A DNA stretch of 64,000 bases from a virus: IMG/VR virus record IMGVR_UViG_3300025687_000001, positions 1 through 64,000 of that record. One strand, given 5' to 3'. The notes under the pieces were generated by a model. It was not told the DNA's origin and did no database searches. It worked only from the letters and a program-made list of their open reading frames with translations. Below, one piece after another: positions 16,204 to 24,846 of this stretch. The translations under genes were made by a program, and so were the position numbers. Position 1 is the stretch's first letter, and each line of letters starts with the position of its first letter.

Positions 16204-16896
16204 TCATACAAAAACGGGTGCCTGTTGCACCGCAGGAGAAGCGGGTTTGTAAACAGTCATGTCTCGGCCCCATTGGTTTCCGACTCCCAACTCCGGAGCT
16301 AACTCGCCGGGGGCCAGTTGCACTTCTTTCTTGGGAAACAGGCGCCCCACACTACCTCCTAGGTAACCTCCAGCTAGAGACCCCGCAATCCCAAACGGCC
16401 CGCCCAACGCGTACCCCGCTATCTCCCCCAGGCCGCCTGCCGCGCCCGCTGCGTCACCAGTGGCAGCTGAGTGCGCAGCTAACCCGATAGGAAGCGCGGC
16501 GCCCAGAGTTAGGTTACCCGCACCCATAGCTCCGGAACCGGCAGCCCCGAGAAGCCCTTTAGTACGGTCCCAGCCCCCCAGGTCCTTGTTTCTAAATTTA
16601 GCCCAGTTCTCCTTCATCCCGGGGCTAAACGCGAAGTCCCCTCGGATGATGCCACCTTTGCCTAGGATGCCGCCCTGGTCATACCGAGCCTTCAGGATCT
16701 TATGAGGGCTCTTGTCGCCTAAAAAGATGCCGCCAAGGAAGCCTCTCTGCAGGTCCGGGTTAATCCACCCAGACTCATTTACGTACTTCCGTGCTTCGCG
16801 GAGTTGTCTGCCTTTCAGGGCTTTGCCAAAGAGAACCTCTTTGACTCCAGCTTCTTTGACTAAAACGTCAGCAGCGATAGTAGCCGGAGTCTTCAT
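16204..16896 (-). CDS. Gly-rich hydrophobic protein downstream of RNA polymerase gene
   Basis: A 230-residue protein beginning MKTPATIAADVLVKEAG, followed by a basic helical region, a Trp-containing segment and about 90 residues of Gly/Ala-rich hydrophobic sequence (LLGAAGSGAMGAGNLTLG; ALGGPFGIAGSLAGGYLGG). Its ATG overlaps the stop of the beta-prime fragment. It is probably another membrane-active virion protein. No known family recognised. Confidence 0.55.
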   Translation of the reverse strand: MKTPATIAADVLVKEAGVKEVLFGKALKGRQLREARKYVNESGWINPDLQRGFLGGIFLGDKSPHKILKARYDQGGILGKGGIIRGDFAFSPGMKENWAKFRNKDLGGWDRTKGLLGAAGSGAMGAGNLTLGAALPIGLAAHSAATGDAAGAAGGLGEIAGYALGGPFGIAGSLAGGYLGGSVGRLFPKKEVQLAPGELAPELGVGNQWGRDMTVYKPASPAVQQAPVFV

Positions 16897-18677
16897 CAGT
16901 ACTCACCGCGAGGGCCTTTGCCTAGCTCTTTACCGAATACTATAGCGGTGTACGGGGTGTTGCTATGGAGGTCGGAACTTTCTCCGTACTGCGCGGCCTG
17001 CAGGAAGTTAGCTTTCTGGTACCTGTGGGCCATCCGCTCCATCCAGTTAGGGTTGAGCAGCGGTACTCGCGAGGCCGACTTCATGACGGCGACTAACTCA
17101 GGCGGCTTATCGTTTACCGAGACAGACTTGATCCCTGCACTCGACAGATCTTTGGCGACACTGTCTGTGACGGTAGTGCCTGCGGTGTAGTGCAGAGCAC
17201 TCTCTGCAAGCACGCGCCCTTTAGCTCCAGCTAGAGAACTCTGCGTAGCGTTATTAGCGTACGCAGCTCTAGCAACGTTGTAGGGGACTATATCCCCCGG
17301 CAGGTAGTCGCCCACCGGGCTACGCACTTCCACGGAGTTAAGGTGTGCTTTTGCCATCACCTCAAAGTGGCGCGGGTCCACGGTCTGTCCAGCGTCGCTG
17401 TAGACCTTTTTGAAAGCGTCAACAACGTACTTGCGGCCGGCACCCAGCCCTTTGTGCTGCACAACCTCGTGTGGCGCAGGGATGCCATCCGTTAGCACGT
17501 CTCCTGCCTCGAGCTTGTCCCCGCTCTTCACGTTTAGCTTGCGGCTAGGAGGAACGTAGTGCTTGGTGTTGCCTACGTGTACGTTGAACCCGCCTTGCGC
17601 GGCTTCCTGAACGTTGGTTACTTTACCCGCCTGTTGCGCAAGGATGGCCTTGCCCGAAAAGCTAGACGGGATTTCTAAGAACTGACGCACGGCAGCGACG
17701 CCTCCGGGGATATCGCTGCTCGCGTCCTCAGTGAGGGACACTCCGTGCTTGGAACTCAGGGCCATCTGAGTTAGCGGCTCCGCCATGACCTGCGCTGCGC
17801 GGACGCCTACGTTGTCGCCAATGTTATAGTCCGCGCCAGTGGTGGTCTTCCCTTGACATCTCTGGCAGACCCCCTTCGGGGCCTCGCAGGTCATAGGAGA
17901 ACGTACGCGCGTAGTTCCGGATGTCTTAGCTAAGGACCGCTGTTCGCGCACATCAATGGGGGAGTTACTACCCACTTTGAACCGCCCAATCAAAGATGGG
18001 TCGTCATTAGGAAGGCTGATACCGTTGCGCGTCTTGCAGTCGTCCAGGCTCACCACCTCCCCGGACATCATCATAGCCATCAGGTTGCCGAGCTCCCCTG
18101 GGTCGGCTGTGCCCAACTGGCCTTTGATGACCTGCCCACGACTCTCGTCCCCGGTGAGCCATGCTTCTGCGGGGGACAGCCCCTCCGCGTAGGAACGCTG
18201 GATGAAGTACGGGACCGGTTTCCCAGAAAAGTCGCCCACCACGGCCTGACCGGTAGTGGTCTTCATTAACTGCGCCGTAGACCCGCGACCCCCAGAGCTG
18301 GCCATCAGCCCCATGTCCCCGGGGTGCTTCTTAGTAATGTCTAGGAATTTGTCCTGCGCCTCTAGCAAAAGCTTAGTAGCAGCCTTGGGGTCAGTGGTGC
18401 GCTTTAGACGAGAGTTGATGTCTTTGACGACCTGGTCCCGCTCTTTGTACATGGGGGCGATGTCATCAAGCCCTACAGAGATCCCCTCATACGTAGCGAA
18501 CTGGTCCCCGATCTCTTTGATCTTAGCTATAGAGCCCGCGTAACCCGTAGGGTTGCTACGCGCGTAATCCAGTACAGCGTTCTTAAGTACCTTCTTGGAA
18601 ATAGTACCGTTGATGCGGTACTCCTCTGGCAGCTGTGCGTTTACCAGCGCACTGCCAAGGGTGCCTGTGATGGCCAT
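16896..18677 (-). CDS. RNA polymerase beta-prime subunit, C-terminal part
   Basis: A 593-residue protein. It holds the parts of bacterial beta-prime that follow the catalytic Asp loop: MASSGGRGSTAQ near 125-136, the bridge-helix and trigger-loop segment (SYAEGLSPAEAW) near 162-175, a four-cysteine zinc site C214, C264, C271, C274 with the same final CX6CX2C spacing as bacterial beta-prime, and VGVRAAQVMAEPLTQMALSS near 290-308. It must assemble with the 1448-aa protein at 20389-24735, which carries beta and the N-terminal half of beta-prime. Four unrelated genes separate the two, so this is a true split and not a frameshift. No alpha or omega subunit is visible. Confidence 0.9.
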   Translation of the reverse strand: MAITGTLGSALVNAQLPEEYRINGTISKKVLKNAVLDYARSNPTGYAGSIAKIKEIGDQFATYEGISVGLDDIAPMYKERDQVVKDINSRLKRTTDPKAATKLLLEAQDKFLDITKKHPGDMGLMASSGGRGSTAQLMKTTTGQAVVGDFSGKPVPYFIQRSYAEGLSPAEAWLTGDESRGQVIKGQLGTADPGELGNLMAMMMSGEVVSLDDCKTRNGISLPNDDPSLIGRFKVGSNSPIDVREQRSLAKTSGTTRVRSPMTCEAPKGVCQRCQGKTTTGADYNIGDNVGVRAAQVMAEPLTQMALSSKHGVSLTEDASSDIPGGVAAVRQFLEIPSSFSGKAILAQQAGKVTNVQEAAQGGFNVHVGNTKHYVPPSRKLNVKSGDKLEAGDVLTDGIPAPHEVVQHKGLGAGRKYVVDAFKKVYSDAGQTVDPRHFEVMAKAHLNSVEVRSPVGDYLPGDIVPYNVARAAYANNATQSSLAGAKGRVLAESALHYTAGTTVTDSVAKDLSSAGIKSVSVNDKPPELVAVMKSASRVPLLNPNWMERMAHRYQKANFLQAAQYGESSDLHSNTPYTAIVFGKELGKGPRGEY

Positions 18678-19001
18678 TTACCGCCTCTCACGATTCATAA
18701 ACGCGTTAGCACCCTGCCACCCGCCTACCCCGCCGAGCAAGCCTAGGAGAGTTTTACTCACCGTGCTCTGCCCCAAACCACCTAGGAGCCTAGCCCCCGC
18801 TACAGCGGAGGCGCCTTGAGCAGCGCCCTGCCCTTTAGTAGCAGGGGTAGCCAGCAAGGACCCAGGGACACCCCCTGTCATGGTCGTAATGCCGCCCGCC
18901 AGGCCACCAGCCAGCAGCGAAGGCAGCAAATCAATGCCAGCGTGCTTTTGCAGGTCTTCTCGAGCCATAGCAGCCCCGATAGCGTAGGCTCTATCAAGCA
19001 T
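18678..19001 (-). CDS. Small tagged hydrophobic protein
   Basis: A 107-residue protein that begins MLDRAYAIGAAMAREDLQKH, one of the clearest copies of the shared N-terminal tag. The rest is Gly/Ala/Leu-rich with hydrophobic stretches (LLAGGLAGGITTMTGG; LLGLLGGVGGWQGANAF), suggesting one or two membrane helices. It lies between the two halves of the phage RNA polymerase. Probably packaged in the virion. Confidence 0.55.
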   Translation of the reverse strand: MLDRAYAIGAAMAREDLQKHAGIDLLPSLLAGGLAGGITTMTGGVPGSLLATPATKGQGAAQGASAVAGARLLGGLGQSTVSKTLLGLLGGVGGWQGANAFMNRERR

Positions 19002-19002
19002 T

Positions 19003-19671
19003 TCAGAACCCTCCTACCGGGTTGAAGTAGTTTACCGGGCGACCGCCAAGCCCTAGGTGCTGGGCTCCGTACTCACCACCTGACTGACCAACCCCATAGA
19101 GCATCATAGAACCACCAAGACCGCCTGCGAGGCCCATGGCTTTGGGGGCGAGTCCGCCTACCATCTGGCCTATGCTCTTGTCGCTATTGGCAAAAGCGTT
19201 CGCCTTGCCCTTAAAGAAGCCGGAGGCGTCAGCCCCTGCGAAAGACTTGGCTTTGGCATTGAGGTAATCACGGAACTTGGAATCAGCGCCGCCTAGGTTA
19301 GCAAAAGCTGCCCCAGGCTTAGTTTTGCCGAGGCTACGGCCGATGCTATTACCCACCCCCTTGGCCACTCCTTTACCCGCGTGCCACCCCGCTGCGCCAG
19401 CTAAGCCTCCAGCAGCGCCACCAAGGAAGCCCTTCCAGCGCTCCCCTTCGTTAGCGGTAGCAGCGCCTAAAATCCCGGATCCAATGGGGGCCCCAATCCA
19501 CTCAGCCCCGGGGCCGCCCATACCCGCCCCCCACTTTAACGCTTTGAAGCCTGTGGACTTAGGGAAAGCTTTAGTGGCGTTCCACAAGCCTCTAACGGCG
19601 CCGAAGATAGCTTCCTTGGTGAAGTCCTCTTCGGCCTGCGCCGCCCCCAGCCTATAGGCCTGGCCTAGCAT
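19003..19671 (-). CDS. Tagged Gly/Ala-rich protein
   Basis: A 222-residue protein beginning MLGQAYRLGAAQAEEDFTKEA, again the shared tag. The body is rich in Gly and Ala and alternates hydrophobic segments (GFLGGAAGGLAGAAGWHAG; AMGLAGGLGGSMMLYGVG) with basic stretches. It is likely to interact with membranes, for example during genome ejection. No known family. Confidence 0.55.
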   Translation of the reverse strand: MLGQAYRLGAAQAEEDFTKEAIFGAVRGLWNATKAFPKSTGFKALKWGAGMGGPGAEWIGAPIGSGILGAATANEGERWKGFLGGAAGGLAGAAGWHAGKGVAKGVGNSIGRSLGKTKPGAAFANLGGADSKFRDYLNAKAKSFAGADASGFFKGKANAFANSDKSIGQMVGGLAPKAMGLAGGLGGSMMLYGVGQSGGEYGAQHLGLGGRPVNYFNPVGGF

Positions 19672-19902
19672 TTAGTACTCAACCGGGGCAGAAAGGTCCA
19701 TCTTGGAACCCCACGTGACCTTGGTAGTTACGTCATCCGGAGACTGGTCCGCCAGGTCCACTGTAAGGTCGGCTTGCGCTTCGGGCTCTTTCATGCTCTT
19801 CACGCTGTCTGTGAAGGCTTGGATACCCTTACTGTTGGGAGGCGCCATCCCTACCTCGGCTAACGCAAGCTTGACCCCCAGTTGGTACGCAATCTTAAGC
19901 AT
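19672..19902 (-). CDS. Small 76-aa tagged protein
   Basis: The protein begins MLKIAYQLGVKLALAEVG, the shared tag, followed by about 55 polar and acidic residues with no membrane segment. It shows that the tag occurs without a hydrophobic body, so the tag and not the body is probably the common functional unit. Its end overlaps the next gene's end region by 8 nt upstream. Confidence 0.5.
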   Translation of the reverse strand: MLKIAYQLGVKLALAEVGMAPPNSKGIQAFTDSVKSMKEPEAQADLTVDLADQSPDDVTTKVTWGSKMDLSAPVEY

Positions 19903-20362
19903 CCGCCTTCTTCTTGATGACCCCGAAGCTCTTCAGGAGGTCGTAGACCACAGACGAGAGAGGGCCCGAGACAAAGACAAAGACAGCCTCCGCCCAAGTG
20001 AGTCCTCCCATGACTGCGCCCAGCATGGCCGCCACGCCTGCTACCAGGGCCACGACGGACGACCCCCACTTCTTCATGAACTCCTCCGGCAGCCATTTCT
20101 TCAGCCCAAAGACCAGAAGCTGCAGTAACACGATGACTACCGCCATCCACTGCCCGGCCTTGGCCAGGCTGACTACGGTAGCCAGGCTGTCAACAGCACC
20201 CCCCAGGTCTTCGGGGGCCTGAGGTAGCTCCACCTTGGCAACCGGCGCAGTGTGCCCAGCGTCAACAACGGCGGCGTCGCTGGCTACAGCAACGCCAGCG
20301 TCGCCCGCCAGGCTCAGCGCCGGGGCAAAAACCAGAGCTAAAGAAAAGACACAAGCACGCAT
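19895..20362 (-). CDS. Signal-peptide membrane protein, holin-like
   Basis: A 155-residue protein with a perfect AGGAGG ribosome site 5-6 nt before its ATG. Residues 1-20 (MRACVFSLALVFAPALSLAG) form a signal peptide. A charged region is followed by three hydrophobic segments (WMAVVIVLLQLLVFGL; SSVVALVAGVAAMLGAVMG; AVFVFVSGPLSSVVYDL) and a lysine-rich tail (KKKADA). Size and topology fit a holin or other small inner-membrane protein. It lies between the two RNA polymerase genes. No lysin gene is nearby, so lysis function is not confirmed. Confidence 0.5.
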   Translation of the reverse strand: MRACVFSLALVFAPALSLAGDAGVAVASDAAVVDAGHTAPVAKVELPQAPEDLGGAVDSLATVVSLAKAGQWMAVVIVLLQLLVFGLKKWLPEEFMKKWGSSVVALVAGVAAMLGAVMGGLTWAEAVFVFVSGPLSSVVYDLLKSFGVIKKKADA

Positions 20363-20388
20363 GGAGACCTCCTCAAGAGAATAATAAC

Positions 20389-23300
20389 TTAGGGCTTCAG
20401 GATCTCAACGGGGTCATTCACCCCAACTTCGCCACGGTGGTAAGCTGCCATAGCTTCTGCGCTAGTAGCAAACGTTCGCTTGGGCTTGTTAGTCGCCTTA
20501 CCTTCCGTGGCCTTGTACAGCCCAATAATAGCCTCGTGAGCAGGGAAGACATTGATCTCGTTGCGATTCTTGTCTGCGATCACGTTGTTACTCACCAGCA
20601 TGTTCTGAGCGTCGCGCACTGCTCCTGCTCCGGCAGGGACGTGTACCTGGAGCGCGTCTCCATCGTAGTCCAGGTTCATCCCGTGCTCAATGAACGGGTT
20701 GACCTTGATGGTCTTGCCGGGAATAGGCTTAGCGTAGCTAGCTACAATGCCATGCTTGTGAAGCGTCGGCGCACGGTTGAGCAGCAGCGGCCTGGACTTC
20801 AGTTCGGCCAGCATAGCTTCGCGTGCCTTGGAGCCTCGCTCTTCCACCATCTGCTTCGCGCGCAGAGCGGGCTGCCCCGACTTCACCAAACGCCCCATGA
20901 TGAAGGGGTTGTACATCTCCCAAGCCATATCTTCCGGGATCCCTACTTCGTCCATGCCTAGGGAAGGATCGGGGGCAGCCGTGCCGCGCCCGCTGGTGTC
21001 CAGTCGGTTAGCGATGAGCTTGGCGTTATAGAAGCCCGTCTTGGTCCCGACGATAGTCTTGAGGAGCCCCTTCTTAGCACCCTTGGCTAGCTTCGTGGAC
21101 ACGGGGTCATTAGTGCCTACCACTGCGCCCACGGCGTCGTGTAGGTGCTTGCGCAGCTCTCCCACATCTTCGTCAGGGAGCCCCGCGTCTTTGGCCTGCT
21201 TGAGCTTATCGGTAGCGATGAGCGCGTCTTTGTACATGTGGTTGACGTCTGCTACGAGGATGTCACCCCGAGGGCCCGGCACAATGGGCCGGAACATCGG
21301 AGGTAGTACCGGCACTTTCTTCATGGTCCAGGCGTCGCCCGGCTTCAGGCCTTGAGCGTCAACGGCCTCGAGGGCCTTGATTTGCTTGATGACGTTGTCT
21401 TGGCTAGAACCCGGAGTCATTTTCCAGACGTCTTTGCGCAGCTCCGCCGCTTTGTCTTTAGCGTTGATAGCGTTGAGCTCGCGCTTAATAGCAGCCCCGC
21501 CGTCGGTCTTGATTTTGTTAGTGAACTCGTTGTTGGTCATCCCAAGGACACGTCGAGCAGAGTCCTGGAAAACAGGGCTCACCACCGGCTCATCGAGTTC
21601 GATGTGAGACCACTTTTGGCCAGTTAGGCCGCCGGTAACAGCTTCGTCGAAGAGCCCGCCCTTCTCCGAGCGCAGGTCCTTAGCACGAACCATTTTGGCA
21701 TTGTCAATCTTGCCTGCGGAGAACTTCTCTACGTCCTTGTCCGTCAGCGGCGCGAGGGACATCTGGTTGTCCTCGCGCTGCATGTTTACACCCATGCCCT
21801 GCAGCATGGCAGTGAACTTATCGTAGGCGAAGCTGGTCTTGGGCGGGGGGAGAGGCCGTCCCAGCTGTACAGCGCGCCAGTACTCTGTGTTGCGCGTACC
21901 ACGGACAGTAGCGTTCTCCTTGAGAGTGTCTCTGGCGTCGTGGGCCAGGAGGGCGTTGATCTCCATGCGCCCGGTGCCCTTGGCTCCGTGGATACCCCCC
22001 TTACCCGGCTGCTGGTTGATGTCGTAGGAGTTGTTTACACCTCGGGCCGAGAAGTTGGTGTCTGTGCTTTTGAACATCTTGTAGGTGTACTGCGGGCCGA
22101 CAAAGATGTTGGGGATCTTCTTACCTGTCACCGGGTCAAGGAGAGTCTCCTTGTCCTTAACGTCATTGTCTTTCAGCAGCTGCTTCGCCCACTGGACGTT
22201 GTCCCTTTTAGCGAAGTTGTCCACGACAATGGGCTTGCCCTGCTTCTCTGCTACCTTTGCCACCGCTGTTTCCAGGATTTGCCCCGGGTTAATGCGGCTA
22301 ATGACGCCAGCTGAGGTCCACAGGAGGTCCAGCGGCTTGCCCCCCTCGTCTTGGAGCATTTCGTCATCCTTGACGATCTTCGCCACTACGCCCTTCCCGC
22401 CATATCTGTTGGACAACTTGTCGCCTACCTTCATAGGCTCAACAGACTTAACAGTTACCGCGATACGGTTCCCCTTCCGGACAACGTCAACAACTTCTCC
22501 GGGGGTGTCTTTGTCCCAGGTGAGAGACTGATCTCGGAAGTTCCGGCGCAACGACTTGTGAATGCGTCCGAACATCTGGCTCTCGACCGACGGAGGGGCC
22601 TTGCGGACTACTGCTGCGATGGGGTCTCCAGGCTGCAGGATCGTCCCAGGCTTGACTAGCCCTTCCTCGAGATTTGCGTACTGAGCGTCTGTGAACGTAC
22701 GCGGGAACTGCGCGGAGTGCTTCTTGTGGTCAACAAAGGTGTCCGGGTCAGCCTGGATGGTCTTCTTGACCATGTGCTTGCTGGACATCCTGTTAGCCGC
22801 GGACTCGGACAGCACCACAGCGTCGTTAGAGTTGAGACCGTGGTACGCGACGTAGCCGACCTTGAGGTTCTTGCCCAGGGCCAGCGTGCCATCGCGAGTG
22901 AAGTTAGAATCAGCTAGGACCTGGCCCTCATCGACCTCGTCGCCCGGCTTCACCTTCAGGTAGTGGGACAAGTACGTCTTCGACGCCAGCGGGTGCCGCT
23001 TGCTAAAGGGAGTCTTGTGAAGCTCGCCCTGTTCGTCGCGGATGTTGATAAACCCGTCCCGGATAGAGGACACAGTGCCTTTGACCGCAGACCGAGGCAG
23101 AACCTGGTTTCCGACCTCTTCCTCCCAAGACTTGAACTTAGAAGAGTGGGCGTTGACCTGCACAAGCGGCGCCTCAGAGTCCTTGAGGGGCACGGCCTGC
23201 TGCGCAAACTTGGAAGCCATGATTAGGCGGTTACCCTGAGCACTGTCCATGAAAGGGATGAGGTTGGTGCTCACCCCGTACATGGCCATCGGCCGAGTAA

Positions 23301-24735
23301 CCTGGTAATCAACGTCCCCAGGGCGAACCTTTTTAACCTCGCCCCCTGCTAGAGCGTCTACTCGGCCTTTAGTGATGTCCTGGTTGGGGAAAGCAATGGT
23401 GGCCTTGTCTAACTCGGCAGCCGAGACGGACTCTACCTTCCCTGTTTTGGCGTTTTTGAGGACGGTGTAGATGTTCCCGTCTTTATCTTTACGCGCAAAG
23501 AGCGCAGCGCCAACATCAACGCCAGCAGCGCCAGACTCAGGAGTCCTAAAGGGATCCAGAATCCCGAGATGAGAAGGGTGTAGAGTTCTGACATCTCCCG
23601 GGATAGCTCTGTCACTCTGGATACCCCCCTCCCCGAAGCGCGTTACGTTCGTCGCAGCGTTCAGAATCTCCACCGGGTTGATCTGCGTGGGGGACACAGA
23701 GATCTGCGAAGTCGTCAGAAAGTTGCGCAGGGACGGAGTCAGCGCCGAAGTGGGCAGCACCTTCCGCACTTCGGGCTTACCTGTCAGGTCCAGCTTGGAC
23801 TTGGTCTTCCACCCAAACTCGCGCTTTGTCAGGTCAAGCCGCTCCTTAACGAAGTCCTCGACGGTGTGTAGAGTCTGAAACTCCAGGCTGTCTCGGTTGT
23901 CCTGCTTCTCCTCGCCCTTGTGGACCTTGAGGAGCTTGCCACTAGCAGCGAGCAGCGCCTGCGGAGTAACCTGGCTAAAGCCCCGCCCCAGGGTCTTAGC
24001 CGTAGTAGCTTCGTCTAGCTCGGTAGCTCCGAACTCCTGGTGTAGTGCATCTCTAACCTGGTCTCGGCCCTCAGCCGATCGGCGCTTGGAGGGTACGAGC
24101 TTCTCGTAGAGCTTCTTGGCGTGAGCAGCGCGGTTGCTGTCAAACGCTGCTTTGTTATCAGCAGCGAGAGCCTCGCCCCACTGACCTGCAATGTCCTGGT
24201 GCGGGACGCCCATCTCCCGCAATACGGAGTACAGAGGGATCTTACTGGTCCCGTACTCCATGTTCAGATGCCCCTCTTCGGGGTTCATACTCAACCGGAA
24301 GTTAGCGCCCTTCTTGAGGTTGAAGGATGTCTCCAGATCACCGTTGCCTCGTACGCGCGTATAAACTCCCGGCTTAGTTCGGAGCTGGTTACGCACCGAG
24401 TACTCATTACCCCGCACTACAAAGGTGTTCAGCGGAGTGAAGTACGGCACCTGAAGCAGCGTATGCCCCTCCTGCTTGTCCAGGACGTTGCCTTCTTTGT
24501 CCTTGATGACCACGTCTGCCTTGATGGGCTCTGTCAGAGAGCGGCCCTCGAGGATGGCGTTCTTGTGGTCTTCTCCGGAGAAGGTCTTGGGCTTCAGCTG
24601 TACGTTGCTTACCTCGATAGTTCGGTGGTCACCGATGATCGGGAAGATGTTCTTGACACCTTCTAGAGCCGATTCACGGATGCGCTCCCGGCGCTTTTCC
24701 GAGTAATCGAGGACTGGGATGAGCTTATCAGTCAT
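20389..24735 (-). CDS. RNA polymerase beta subunit fused to N-terminal half of beta-prime
   Basis: A 1448-residue protein. The first about 1050 residues follow bacterial beta: PYFTPLNTFVVRGNEY near the N-terminus, NRYGGKGVVAKI, LLWTSAGVISRINPGQILE, and GGIHGAKGTGRMEINALLAH with VRGTRNTEYW near the C-terminal clamp. The last 300 residues are beta-prime: SRPLLLNRAPTLHKHGI and the catalytic loop NLDYDGD at about 1354-1360, whose three Asp residues bind the catalytic magnesium. It ends about 90 residues later, and the remainder of beta-prime is encoded at 16896-18677. Beta/beta-prime fusions are known in some bacteria; here the fusion is combined with a split. The position among virion genes suggests late expression or packaging. 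Confidence 0.92.
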   Translation of the reverse strand: MTDKLIPVLDYSEKRRERIRESALEGVKNIFPIIGDHRTIEVSNVQLKPKTFSGEDHKNAILEGRSLTEPIKADVVIKDKEGNVLDKQEGHTLLQVPYFTPLNTFVVRGNEYSVRNQLRTKPGVYTRVRGNGDLETSFNLKKGANFRLSMNPEEGHLNMEYGTSKIPLYSVLREMGVPHQDIAGQWGEALAADNKAAFDSNRAAHAKKLYEKLVPSKRRSAEGRDQVRDALHQEFGATELDEATTAKTLGRGFSQVTPQALLAASGKLLKVHKGEEKQDNRDSLEFQTLHTVEDFVKERLDLTKREFGWKTKSKLDLTGKPEVRKVLPTSALTPSLRNFLTTSQISVSPTQINPVEILNAATNVTRFGEGGIQSDRAIPGDVRTLHPSHLGILDPFRTPESGAAGVDVGAALFARKDKDGNIYTVLKNAKTGKVESVSAAELDKATIAFPNQDITKGRVDALAGGEVKKVRPGDVDYQVTRPMAMYGVSTNLIPFMDSAQGNRLIMASKFAQQAVPLKDSEAPLVQVNAHSSKFKSWEEEVGNQVLPRSAVKGTVSSIRDGFINIRDEQGELHKTPFSKRHPLASKTYLSHYLKVKPGDEVDEGQVLADSNFTRDGTLALGKNLKVGYVAYHGLNSNDAVVLSESAANRMSSKHMVKKTIQADPDTFVDHKKHSAQFPRTFTDAQYANLEEGLVKPGTILQPGDPIAAVVRKAPPSVESQMFGRIHKSLRRNFRDQSLTWDKDTPGEVVDVVRKGNRIAVTVKSVEPMKVGDKLSNRYGGKGVVAKIVKDDEMLQDEGGKPLDLLWTSAGVISRINPGQILETAVAKVAEKQGKPIVVDNFAKRDNVQWAKQLLKDNDVKDKETLLDPVTGKKIPNIFVGPQYTYKMFKSTDTNFSARGVNNSYDINQQPGKGGIHGAKGTGRMEINALLAHDARDTLKENATVRGTRNTEYWRAVQLGRPLPPPKTSFAYDKFTAMLQGMGVNMQREDNQMSLAPLTDKDVEKFSAGKIDNAKMVRAKDLRSEKGGLFDEAVTGGLTGQKWSHIELDEPVVSPVFQDSARRVLGMTNNEFTNKIKTDGGAAIKRELNAINAKDKAAELRKDVWKMTPGSSQDNVIKQIKALEAVDAQGLKPGDAWTMKKVPVLPPMFRPIVPGPRGDILVADVNHMYKDALIATDKLKQAKDAGLPDEDVGELRKHLHDAVGAVVGTNDPVSTKLAKGAKKGLLKTIVGTKTGFYNAKLIANRLDTSGRGTAAPDPSLGMDEVGIPEDMAWEMYNPFIMGRLVKSGQPALRAKQMVEERGSKAREAMLAELKSRPLLLNRAPTLHKHGIVASYAKPIPGKTIKVNPFIEHGMNLDYDGDALQVHVPAGAGAVRDAQNMLVSNNVIADKNRNEINVFPAHEAIIGLYKATEGKATNKPKRTFATSAEAMAAYHRGEVGVNDPVEILKP

Positions 24736-24770
24736 GGTCTAAATCTAGCCCAAAACACGCAAATCAGACA

Positions 24771-24790
24771 TCGGAATTTGGCATAAGTAA
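24771..24790 (+). promoter_or_regulatory. Promoter-like element shared with 29921-29940
   Basis: TCGGAATTTGGCATAAG matches TCGAAATTTGGTATAAG at 29921-29937; 16 of 20 positions agree. Both lie at divergent junctions, just upstream of plus-strand genes, and the ATAAG part can serve as a -10 box. Predicted start is near 24794, at the base of the hairpin that follows. Confidence 0.5.
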
Positions 24791-24792
24791 TT

Positions 24793-24830
24793 GACGCGCA
24801 CCCGGTAACATTCCGTTATCGGGGCGCGTC
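24793..24830 (+). promoter_or_regulatory. Stem-loop in the leader of the 24847 gene
   Basis: GACGCGC (24793-24799) pairs with GCGCGTC (24824-24830), then CCC with GGG and GGTAAC with GTTATC around a 5-nt loop. This gives about 16 pairs with one bulge, directly at the expected 5' end of the transcript and 10 nt before the GGAGG ribosome site. It could stabilise the mRNA or control translation. The same arms occur at 27406-27429. Confidence 0.55.
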
Positions 24831-24846
24831 CCTGCAGGAGGGATCG

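Noticed and set aside
18678-20388. The split beta-prime as a frameshift or assembly break
   Set aside because: Four complete genes with their own ribosome sites or overlaps lie between the two parts, and each part has its own start and stop.
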